A stretch of DNA of 14,817 nucleotides from CAYJFG01 sp964369405 (GTDB taxonomy: Bacteria; Bacillota; Clostridia; Oscillospirales; Acutalibacteraceae): the NCBI GenBank assembly GCA_964369405.1, contig CAYJGB010000038.1:1-14817 (forward strand). Reading direction: 5' to 3'. Below are positions 7,030 to 14,632 of the stretch, piece after piece; position 1 is the first letter of the stretch, and each line of letters starts with the position of its first letter. The notes under the pieces were generated by a model. The model did no database searches. It had not been told where the DNA came from and was given only the letters and a program-made list of their open reading frames with translations. The translations under genes and the position numbers were made by a program.

Positions 7030-9768
7030 TCACTCATCGTCAGTGGTGTTTTTGTTTAAATCTAATGTACTATCACTGTCACATGCAAAATTAAATTCTT
7101 CAATATCGATATTTATATTATAATTGAATGTATTTAAAAAGTCTTTGACATCGTTAATAATACAAACAAATATTTCGAATGATTGAATCCCTTTAAAAAC
7201 TCTTCCGTCGTTATCAATCAAATTCTCCCATTTATTTAATATATTTACATACCTGCTATCAATTTCATCAATATAAATAATTGACAAAAATCTAAATACG
7301 TCAAATAATTCTTTTAATTGAATAGGATTGTTTAAAATATATATATTAGAAGGAACAAAGCTATTATTATAATTTAAAATAAAATCATTAATAATTTTTT
7401 CTAGATAACTCAAAAGTTCTTGTGCTAATTTCGGGTCACTCATCTGTATAGCAATTAAAGTGAGGTTTATCATAAATTGTTCATCACTTATTTTATACGC
7501 TTCTATATCAGTAGTATCCAACTTATAAGGATAGATTTCCTTAAACAATGAACAACAATAGTTATCCCAAAACTCACTAGAATATTTATTTTTAAAAGCG
7601 TTATTATAGAGCTTATATGTCTTATCTATAGATTTATATAACAAAGTTTCTTCTCTTGGGGGTTTATTATCTCTTATATAACGAAGTGATTGGTATCTTA
7701 TATCCCAATTTATACAAGTTTGTAACGCTCTGAGTTTATCAGTTGTTAACGTGTTCTTATTATCACTTTCATCATTTTTCAACAAATACAATAAATAATA
7801 TGCAGAATCAAAAACTAACTCCCCTTTACTTTGTATATAAAAAGAATTAGAATCAATTTGAATATTTTTCACATAATGAGTAGCGTTGCTGTTTTCTCGA
7901 CAAAACCACTTCAATGTAGCTAAAACATATGGACTTTTGATTTTATTTTTATCAAAATATATTTTTATATTATTTAGTGCTGTTTGCAAATGATTTTTGT
8001 TTAGGTAAAATCTATTGTAAGATAAAACATTTCTTTCGTGATATGAAAAACTAACGTCACCTAAATTTTCAACAAAGTTGTTTTTAACTTCTTTTATATT
8101 TTCTGTTTTTAAATAATCTTCCACAATTTTTTTATAATTATATATAGTTAAATATAATCGTATTGAATATATAAATCTGTGTTGATTTTCTCTGTTTTGT
8201 AAACTTAATAATATATTTAGTGTTTTTTCAACATCTTCAAAAGTATATGTTTTAATAAAAGGATTTTTCAACTTTTCTTCTTTTATCCATTCGTTTTCAA
8301 AATCAAAGTAATCATTATAAAACTCTGAATTTTCTTGAACATAATATTTTGGTATGTAGTTAATAATGCTTTTGTATTTTGCTGTTCTAGGAATGCTTCG
8401 TAATTCGTTTAAAAAATTTCTACCTCTAAATCGTAAGTTAAAAGATGACCAATGCTCTACTAAGTAGTCTTCTAGTGCTTGTAAATTGTTTCTAAATTTT
8501 ATTAACTCTGATTTTATTTTTTTATTATTTAAGTCTAGCGAAATATTGTCTTGATTAAAGTTTAATTTAATATCTTCTAGTTTAGTAAAATATGATAAAA
8601 AATTAGTTAGTTCTCTCATTGTAGACGGAACTAAATTGTGTAAATATTCCACATTGGTTACTAGAAAAATAGAAGTTTTTTTGAATAGTAATTCAAGTGC
8701 TTTATCTTCATAATTGGTAGAAATATAAGAAGGTAAGAGGTTTTTTTTACTTGAATTATAATAGTTAAGATTTAATTTTTCATAGTTTTTAATTATATAT
8801 TCATTTATTTTAGGAATGGCAATCTGTGTAGATACAGGAAATAGTTTTGTAATGTAGCTAGAAGAAATTTTGTAGCAATCATGATTTGTTACATTACCAT
8901 TATGATTTAAAGATGTAGAAAACTGTTCAATAAATGCTTGCTCAACTGAATAGTGTAATTGTTTCACATTGGTCGCAACAAGAATAATTACATTAGGTAG
9001 AATAAGATATTTTTTTATTTCTTCAATAATACTATAAGATTTTTCTATATTTAAATCAGCATCATCTATTTGAATTACAAAAAAATTATTTTCAAAGTTT
9101 TTGGAGTAAAACATTTTAATGATTTCTTGTATTAAATTTAATATATTTACTTTAGCATTATCGCTATCAATTAAATTCATAATGTTATCTATTTCATCTT
9201 CTTCACAATTGATAGTTTGTTTTTCAAAACGTGCAGATAGTGATTTATAGCAATTCTGAAACAATTCCACTATATTTCTACATCTCTCTACTGCTCTTTC
9301 ATCTAATGTACCTTTTGTTAATTCTGTTTTATAGTTTTGTTCAAATATATAAAATATCCTAGAAATAACCATTAATACAAGTGAATCATGCTTTTCCATG
9401 GTTGTTGGATTAATACAATCTAATACAATAAAGTTATCATTTGCAATATCTTTTGTAAGCGAATTGTCTTTATATTTAGGTTCTGTATTTATTTTATCAA
9501 GTGCATTTGAAAATGACAATAATGCTGTCGTTTTTCCATTACCTCTATCTGAAATAAATGAAATAATATTATTTGGGTAATTTAGCAACTCTTTAGTTGA
9601 ATATTCATCTATATTTAAAGATTTAGAATATAGAACTATCTCGTTTAACCTTGTAAATGCGTCACTATAGATTTTATAAAAAATATCTTTTTTATTGAGA
9701 ACATCTTCTTGAATTATTGCTTTGAATTCACTTCCTTGTGCAATAGATATACTTATAGAATTTGACAT
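7030..9768 (-). CDS. rdrA: RdrA-like P-loop ATPase of a RADAR anti-phage system
   Basis: The 912-residue protein has a Walker A loop DRGNGKTT (residues 74-81), a Walker B strand VIQIDDAD (231-238) and a sensor-like strand ILVATN (262-267), together forming an AAA+/STAND-like ATPase of roughly the first 300 residues. The remaining 600 residues are mostly helical and lack recognisable motifs. Size, loop position and the adjacent large deaminase-like gene all fit RdrA, which assembles into ATPase rings that dock RdrB and sense infection. On its own the ATPase could be another defence family; the pairing makes RdrA the best call. The stop of the upstream gene is TAA, and after one base comes the ATG. 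The ribosome binding site AAAAGGAGAA is inside the end of that upstream gene, so translation of the two is probably coupled. Confidence 0.83.
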   Translation of the reverse strand: MSNSISISIAQGSEFKAIIQEDVLNKKDIFYKIYSDAFTRLNEIVLYSKSLNIDEYSTKELLNYPNNIISFISDRGNGKTTALLSFSNALDKINTEPKYKDNSLTKDIANDNFIVLDCINPTTMEKHDSLVLMVISRIFYIFEQNYKTELTKGTLDERAVERCRNIVELFQNCYKSLSARFEKQTINCEEDEIDNIMNLIDSDNAKVNILNLIQEIIKMFYSKNFENNFFVIQIDDADLNIEKSYSIIEEIKKYLILPNVIILVATNVKQLHYSVEQAFIEQFSTSLNHNGNVTNHDCYKISSSYITKLFPVSTQIAIPKINEYIIKNYEKLNLNYYNSSKKNLLPSYISTNYEDKALELLFKKTSIFLVTNVEYLHNLVPSTMRELTNFLSYFTKLEDIKLNFNQDNISLDLNNKKIKSELIKFRNNLQALEDYLVEHWSSFNLRFRGRNFLNELRSIPRTAKYKSIINYIPKYYVQENSEFYNDYFDFENEWIKEEKLKNPFIKTYTFEDVEKTLNILLSLQNRENQHRFIYSIRLYLTIYNYKKIVEDYLKTENIKEVKNNFVENLGDVSFSYHERNVLSYNRFYLNKNHLQTALNNIKIYFDKNKIKSPYVLATLKWFCRENSNATHYVKNIQIDSNSFYIQSKGELVFDSAYYLLYLLKNDESDNKNTLTTDKLRALQTCINWDIRYQSLRYIRDNKPPREETLLYKSIDKTYKLYNNAFKNKYSSEFWDNYCCSLFKEIYPYKLDTTDIEAYKISDEQFMINLTLIAIQMSDPKLAQELLSYLEKIINDFILNYNNSFVPSNIYILNNPIQLKELFDVFRFLSIIYIDEIDSRYVNILNKWENLIDNDGRVFKGIQSFEIFVCIINDVKDFLNTFNYNINIDIEEFNFACDSDSTLDLNKNTTDDE

Positions 9769-9769
9769 A

Positions 9770-11767
9770 TTAATTCTCCTTTTCTTTATACATAGGGAAA
9801 AGCCAATCTGTAATTTTTTGACCTGAAGAAATTAATTGTGCACCAATTTCTATTAAGTCATTAAACATTGTTGATGAGTTTTTTTCATCTTTCTTATTAC
9901 AATAGTACCATAACAATTCATCAAATTCATAACTTTGGAACTTCCATTCATTAAATATTCTATTTAATGCTGGCAAATGCTCACTATACCTTTTAATCAA
10001 TTGAAATGATGCAGGCTCTCCATGTCTTATAGTTGTATATATTTTTTTAGATTCAGCATTATAATCTGGCTCCATTCCAAAAACATTTACACTCATCATT
10101 TGAACTATATATGATATTACTAATGATAAATTGAATTTGTTATCATTTTTATCTTTTAAAGATTCTTCATAGATTGAATTTAAGCATTCGCTTAAATCTA
10201 TGTCACGTCCTTTAAAACGTAATTCTTCATTTATTGATGATATATTACCATTAGTTTTTAAAAATGCTTCTCGCTCAGACATTGTAGAAATTTCTGAAGC
10301 GAATAATTCTACCAGCTTTTTATTGTAATCGCTATTTTCTTCGTTAATTTCTTCGTTAGTAAAAACTAAATTATTATCCCAGAGATTATCAGTGTCTTCT
10401 AATAATATGTTCATATACTTTTCTATATCATTTTCGATATTGTCATACTGTTCAATTTGATAATCAATGATATCTTTTAAATTTTTTTCAACTTCTAAAC
10501 TATCACATTTACTTGTGTTATTATAAAAATTTCGTGCTATAAAAGAGTAATTTGTATGTTTTAAAATATCTTTTACTTTGTCCTTCGAAACATTGTTCTG
10601 TTTAAGATAATATAACAAAATTAACGAGCTTAGATATAAATGAACTGACTGTGACATTCTAAAATAATATAATTCAATTGGAATTTTGTTATTAATATTT
10701 TCATCATTTACACTATAGAACTTAAACGCACCCTCGTGTTTGTTAATATCTTCTTTTATTGTATTTATCAATTCTATATAATTATTTACTTTAGTTTCTC
10801 CAAAAATGAAATATGGTATTATTAGTAGGTTTTCTGGTTCAGCTGTTTCAACATTTGAATCATATTTTACACGTATTGTAGCTAGTGCTTTAACTTGATT
10901 GTCTTTTTCATATTTCCATAAATGTAATTTTTGAGTAAAATTGTCAAATTTAGTTTGTGTTGTTGTAAAGTTATTAACATTATTGTTGTTATCAAAAATA
11001 GCGTTATAGTCCTTATATGATAGCTTTTGAGCCCATGAAAAAGTTGCAGTAGATAATAACAATTTAGATAATAGAGAATATACCCTGTAAGAAAATATGT
11101 TAATATTTGATTTATTTGTAGATGATACGAATTCTAAATTTTTTGAATATCTAGGGTATAATAGAAGGGTGTTGTCGTTTTTTGTATATATTTTTACATG
11201 AATTTTTAATCGAAGCTGCTCAATAGCTTCGATTTGTTTATTTTCGTCTATATTGTTTTTAATTAAATATGCTGTAAACATATCTTCAAATTTAGTTAAA
11301 ATATTATTTATTGTTCGTCCATATATCATTAAATCATCGACCAAATATATATCAGGAAGTTTTGATTTCTCGTTATCGTTATCATTAAATAACTCAGCAA
11401 AATTTTCTCCCATATTTATTAATACAGAGCTTGTCACACAACTAGAAGATATTAGTTTGTTCATATTATCACTATCATTAAGTTGATTAGTTAATTCAAT
11501 AATCATTTCACGTAGTTCAATCAATTCAATATTTTCAATTTCTCTTTTATTATTTATATAATATTTAATTACATTAGAAAAAAGCTCAAAAAGAACATGA
11601 CATCTTCTATTAACAAACGCAAAAATAGTGTTTTCATTATTTAGCATTTTAATATAAATGTCAATAAAAAATGTAAAAAGAGGAAAATATTCACTATTTA
11701 GAATTGATTGTATTTTTAGTATTTCATTATCGCCTATAATACCAGAATTATCACTATTGCTATTCAT
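9770..11767 (-). CDS. Phosphoribosyltransferase-motif protein, first gene of the RADAR-like operon
   Basis: The 665-residue protein carries IYLVDDLMIYGRTINNIL (140-157), which has the form of the PRPP-binding motif of type I phosphoribosyltransferases: hydrophobic strand, two Asp (144, 145), then Gly-Arg-Thr (150-152). The segment FAFVNRRCHVLFELF (49-63) could be the preceding conserved strand and helix. The rest is helical and unrecognised; a TTIRHGEPASF segment near residue 600 is distinctive. Phosphoribosyltransferase-like domains have been noted in bacterial conflict systems, but I know of none described as a standard RADAR part. It is the promoter-proximal gene, one base from rdrA, so it is produced with the complex. 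It could sense or consume PRPP or purines, or be a regulator that only keeps the fold. The ATG is preceded by GAAAGG at a suitable distance. Confidence 0.72.
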   Translation of the reverse strand: MNSNSDNSGIIGDNEILKIQSILNSEYFPLFTFFIDIYIKMLNNENTIFAFVNRRCHVLFELFSNVIKYYINNKREIENIELIELREMIIELTNQLNDSDNMNKLISSSCVTSSVLINMGENFAELFNDNDNEKSKLPDIYLVDDLMIYGRTINNILTKFEDMFTAYLIKNNIDENKQIEAIEQLRLKIHVKIYTKNDNTLLLYPRYSKNLEFVSSTNKSNINIFSYRVYSLLSKLLLSTATFSWAQKLSYKDYNAIFDNNNNVNNFTTTQTKFDNFTQKLHLWKYEKDNQVKALATIRVKYDSNVETAEPENLLIIPYFIFGETKVNNYIELINTIKEDINKHEGAFKFYSVNDENINNKIPIELYYFRMSQSVHLYLSSLILLYYLKQNNVSKDKVKDILKHTNYSFIARNFYNNTSKCDSLEVEKNLKDIIDYQIEQYDNIENDIEKYMNILLEDTDNLWDNNLVFTNEEINEENSDYNKKLVELFASEISTMSEREAFLKTNGNISSINEELRFKGRDIDLSECLNSIYEESLKDKNDNKFNLSLVISYIVQMMSVNVFGMEPDYNAESKKIYTTIRHGEPASFQLIKRYSEHLPALNRIFNEWKFQSYEFDELLWYYCNKKDEKNSSTMFNDLIEIGAQLISSGQKITDWLFPMYKEKEN

Positions 11768-11918
11768 ATAATCAACCTTTCAAAAATCTAATACTATATT
11801 ATATGCTACCGAAGTATATTTATGTGAAATTATGTGCTAAGTAAATATAGTATAAGAAAGCAAAATAAAGATACGCCGATTAGTACCGCAGACAAACTCT
11901 TGCTATGATAGTATTTCA
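11768..11918 (-). promoter_or_regulatory. Long 5' leader of the defence operon
   Basis: From the predicted transcription start near 11918 to the ATG there are about 150 untranslated bases. The leader contains a block richer in G and C (11867-11901, including gatacgccgattagtaccgc on the plus strand) that stands out from its AT-rich surroundings. It also contains a 10-base complementary pair atactatatt/aatatagtat (11791-11800 and 11844-11853) that can close a 43-base loop just before the ribosome binding site GAAAGG. I recognise no known riboswitch or T-box. Together with the next two entries this accounts for the gene-free stretch 11768-12109. Confidence 0.4.
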
Positions 11919-11924
11919 ATTCAA

Positions 11925-11953
11925 ATTATAACAAATATTTCACGATTGTTCAA
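11925..11953 (-). promoter_or_regulatory. Sigma-A promoter of the defence operon
   Basis: On the minus strand TTGAAC (11948-11953), a 17-base spacer and TATAAT (11925-11930) are present, with TGT just before the -10 box, which makes an extended -10. This is a strong constitutive-looking promoter facing the phosphoribosyltransferase-like gene. Confidence 0.8.
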
Positions 11954-11956
11954 TAT

Positions 11957-11990
11957 AAAAAGCAAAAAAATATAACTTTTTTTGCTTTTT
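11957..11990. terminator. AT-rich hairpin between divergent promoters
   Basis: A 14-base arm aaaaagcaaaaaaa pairs perfectly with tttttttgcttttt around the loop tataac. Both strands carry long T runs, so it could stop transcription in either direction. It starts four bases upstream of the operon's -35 box. It may insulate the divergent units, or act as curved DNA upstream of the promoter. Confidence 0.45.
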
Positions 11991-12050
11991 TTGAAAATGT
12001 TATATTGATATACTAAATACGAAGTGCTTTACTGACATTTAACATTCAAT

Positions 12051-12079
12051 TTGACATTCTTTATTATATTTTCTATAAT
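12051..12079 (+). promoter_or_regulatory. Consensus sigma-A promoter of the divergent membrane protein gene
   Basis: TTGACA (12051-12056), a 17-base spacer and TATAAT (12074-12079) match the consensus exactly. The start near 12086 gives a leader of about 24 bases holding AAGGAGG at 12093-12099. A direct TGACATT repeat (12033-12039 and 12052-12058) overlaps the -35 box and might bind a regulator. Confidence 0.88.
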
Positions 12080-12109
12080 TTAATTATAATATAAGGAGGT
12101 TGATAGAAT

Positions 12110-12976
12110 ATGGATAAGTACTTTAAAGAATTTACTATAATTGATTACATTGGCATAGCATTACCAGGTATTATATTGTTTTTCTTTGTTTTTGACACAG
12201 AAACAGTTGTGAATTTTTTTAACAATATGTTTGCTTTTGACATTTCTCAAGAGATGGAATTACTTGTATATACAATAATTTTAATTATTATGGGGTATAT
12301 AACTGGCGTAATTTTGCATGAACTAATGGATTTGTTAGAAAAACAATTTACAAAAGTTGTAATATTTAACCCTAAAATTTATGCTTTAAAGAATTTTAGC
12401 AATGAAAATATAAATAAAATATTAATAATTGAAGATTATGATAAAAATGAAAAATGTAAAATCAATTTTTTAACATTGGTAAAACATTTTATTAATTGCT
12501 TTAAATATAAACAATTAATTTTGATTACATTAATTTGTGTTGTTTTTTCACTGTTGGTAACACTCTGGTTTTTTGATTCTTCTATAGGTTTAATAATTGG
12601 AATAATTACCTTTTTATCTATTTTAAGTATTATTTTACATAATTATAAAAAATTATGGACTAAATTTAAAACCAATGACATTAAAAATTTGCTTGTTAAC
12701 CATAATATAAATATCCTTTTAACTCAATCACATAGTAAAGGTAATACAAATAAAAAAGAAGCATTTAAAGGATTTTCAATTATGGCTAGAAATTTAATCA
12801 GTGTGATTATTATAGTTAGATTTTTTTACATAGAAAAATTAAGCGAGATTACTGAAATAAATAGTACGTTTTATATGATTAGTTTTATAGTTGTTATCTT
12901 TTTGTTCATTAGATACTTTAGAAATGCTTGTCATTATTATAAATACAATTTTGAAGACTACATAGCTAGTAAGTGA
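12110..12976 (+). CDS. Six-helix membrane protein of unknown function, divergent to the defence operon
   Basis: The 288-residue protein has hydrophobic segments at about 10-28, 50-72, 134-153, 157-178, 225-241 and 252-270. The first contains the phrase IDYIGIALPGIILFF; an N-terminal Asp-Tyr-Ile-Gly...Pro-Gly segment of this kind recurs in uncharacterised bacterial membrane proteins, as far as I recall. Two soluble loops, 73-133 and 179-224, are basic and probably cytoplasmic. No catalytic motif is visible. The start is backed by a perfect AAGGAGG site and a consensus promoter, so expression should be strong. It shares the intergenic control region with the RADAR-like operon but is transcribed away from it. 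A role as an accessory or effector of that system is only an inference from position; an unrelated island gene is equally possible. Confidence 0.78.
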   Translation: MDKYFKEFTIIDYIGIALPGIILFFFVFDTETVVNFFNNMFAFDISQEMELLVYTIILIIMGYITGVILHELMDLLEKQFTKVVIFNPKIYALKNFSNENINKILIIEDYDKNEKCKINFLTLVKHFINCFKYKQLILITLICVVFSLLVTLWFFDSSIGLIIGIITFLSILSIILHNYKKLWTKFKTNDIKNLLVNHNINILLTQSHSKGNTNKKEAFKGFSIMARNLISVIIIVRFFYIEKLSEITEINSTFYMISFIVVIFLFIRYFRNACHYYKYNFEDYIASK

Positions 12977-13008
12977 ATAAATTTATATTTTGAGTAAAAG
13001 GGATTCCA

Positions 13009-13177
13009 ATGCAATTTTTATTGTGCGGACCTCCCTTTAAGCATTATAGAAAATTTAAAATTGTAAAAAAAGCTAATAGTACAGTCCTATACATTTGAAT
13101 GTGTCGACGGTATAACAAATATAGACAATGCTACAGAACATACAAATACAGTCGTAAAAATATCAGTGACAAAGTAA
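13009..13177 (+). pseudogene. Possible short frameshifted gene remnant
   Basis: An ATG at 13009 with AAAAGGGA upstream opens a 29-codon frame (MQFLLCGPPFKHYRKF...) ending at 13098. A seven-A run at 13065-13071 leads, by a one-frame slip, into a second open stretch to 13177 whose translation ends ATEHTNTVVKISVTK and looks protein-like. Joined, they would make about 55 residues. No homologue is recognised, and short open frames are common by chance. The rest of the gene-free stretch 12977-13321 is AT-rich and holds only the possible promoter of the next gene. Confidence 0.2.
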
Positions 13178-13244
13178 TGATAATAGTATAAATTAACATC
13201 CGATCCCAAAAAATGTAATTATTTATATTTTAAGTAAATTTATA

Positions 13245-13294
13245 TTGTTTTTTTGTTTTTTATAAGTTAAAATATTATAAAAGTAGATTATACT
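13245..13294 (+). promoter_or_regulatory. Probable promoter region of the DNRLRE-like protein gene
   Basis: Several overlapping candidates occur. TTGTTT (13245-13250) with TAAAAT (13268-13273) has a 17-base spacer. TTGTTT (13254-13259) with TATAAA (13276-13281) has a 16-base spacer. A lone TATACT lies at 13289-13294. I cannot choose between them. Confidence 0.35.
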
Positions 13295-13321
13295 ATACAA
13301 TAAAAAATTATAAAGGATTTG

Positions 13322-14632
13322 ATGAACTTGGTTAAAAAGATTATAATTATATTATTAATTATAGGTATAGCTGTTACATCAAGTGTAGTTACTATAGGTA
13401 TAAATTACGGTTTTAATCAAAAAAATGCGAATTATTTTTACCAAAACAAATTACTTGCATTGTTAGAAAATAAAAATTTTAAAATAATAAATGAAAAAAC
13501 CGTTAGAGTTTTTGATGCAGAAAATAGTAATGAAGATATAATTTATATATTTAGTTCTGATGTTGCGTATATAAATGATAGTGGAAAATTTGTTTTAAAA
13601 AACAATCGAATTATATCACATGACAAAAATTATTATAGTTCTATCTCCAATAATATTAATGCTTTTATTCCTAAGAATACAAAAAATAATTTTATGTTAT
13701 CTAAAAATCAAAATAATATTTATATAGATTTACCTAATGGGAGAGAGTCAAGTGAAATAAATAGAAATTTTAAAAATATTCATGGTCAAATTAACGATTC
13801 TATTCAATTTAAAAATATATATTCTGACAGAGATGAACTTTCTATATATTTTACTAATTCAGGAATAGAAAGTGAGTTGTGTTTGAATGATGAAATTGAT
13901 AAATATAACTACAGTATTATAATTAATAATTCGTATATTAGTGTTGAAAATGATGAATATATTTTATTTAAAGATATTCATACAAATGAAAATGTTTTTA
14001 TTTTATATGCTCCTTATATACATGACAAATCAAGTGATTCTTTATATAAATTACCTCAATATGTTTATGAACAAAAAAATGGTAATTACAATATTGAAAT
14101 TAGTTTAGATGGAATAAATTTTGATTTCTCTGTAATAATTAATCAAACATATAATATGTATAATTTTAATTCTGAAGATACAAAAATTAAAAATAATGAC
14201 TATAATCAGTATTTCTTATCGAATTATAATGATTTAAGTTTTGGCAAAAGCGAAGGGTTAGTTAGATGTGTAAATTTAGGTGTAGTTGAAAATGAAAAAA
14301 TATCTTCTGTCAAGTATTTATTTAATACTTTAAATAAAAATAATAAAAAATTCTATATAAAAATTTCGCCTGTTTTAAGTGATTGGTGTAGTATGACCGT
14401 TGATTGGAGAAGTAAACCTCTATATGATAGAAATAATAGTATAATAGCAAATGTTAGTGAAAGAGGAGAGGTATTAGTTGATATTTCTGAATTAGCAGCA
14501 TTAGTATTTGAAAAAAATATACTATTAAACGGGTTTAATATTAGTAATTTAAGTGAAGACGAACTATTTATGTCTACTTCGGATAACGCAATGTTTTTAA
14601 ACGCATTTGTGGTAGAGGTTGAAAGAAAATAA
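13322..14632 (+). CDS. Membrane-anchored extracellular protein resembling the N-terminal part of Rhs/DNRLRE proteins
   Basis: The ATG at 13322 is preceded by AAAGGA at a workable distance. A TTG one codon upstream is too close to that site. The 436-residue product has an N-terminal signal anchor (residues 5-27), and the remainder is hydrophilic and likely outside the cell. The segment INDSIQFKNIYSDRDELSIY with the following GIESEL (157-184) follows the pattern of the N-terminal region of Gram-positive Rhs/WapA-like proteins. IEISLDG...FSVIINQTY (258-277) resembles their link to the next domain. Residues 283-434 resemble a DNRLRE-type beta domain, with LSFGKSEGLVRC, WCSMTVDW, VLVDISELA and NGFNIS. 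No Rhs repeats or toxin tail follow before the stop. It may be an orphan surface adhesin or a shortened relic. Carbohydrate binding is possible from relatives but unproven. Confidence 0.72.
   Translation: MNLVKKIIIILLIIGIAVTSSVVTIGINYGFNQKNANYFYQNKLLALLENKNFKIINEKTVRVFDAENSNEDIIYIFSSDVAYINDSGKFVLKNNRIISHDKNYYSSISNNINAFIPKNTKNNFMLSKNQNNIYIDLPNGRESSEINRNFKNIHGQINDSIQFKNIYSDRDELSIYFTNSGIESELCLNDEIDKYNYSIIINNSYISVENDEYILFKDIHTNENVFILYAPYIHDKSSDSLYKLPQYVYEQKNGNYNIEISLDGINFDFSVIINQTYNMYNFNSEDTKIKNNDYNQYFLSNYNDLSFGKSEGLVRCVNLGVVENEKISSVKYLFNTLNKNNKKFYIKISPVLSDWCSMTVDWRSKPLYDRNNSIIANVSERGEVLVDISELAALVFEKNILLNGFNISNLSEDELFMSTSDNAMFLNAFVVEVERK

Noticed and set aside
4289..9768. Assignment of the large gene pair to another ATPase-plus-enzyme defence system such as Qat
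   Set aside because: The enzyme lacks QueC or TatD motifs and instead has the complete adenosine deaminase motif set in a protein of over 900 residues, which fits RADAR.
13319..13321. TTG as start of the Rhs/DNRLRE-like protein
   Set aside because: It lies one base from the AAAGGA motif, too close for initiation; the next codon, ATG at 13322, is better placed.
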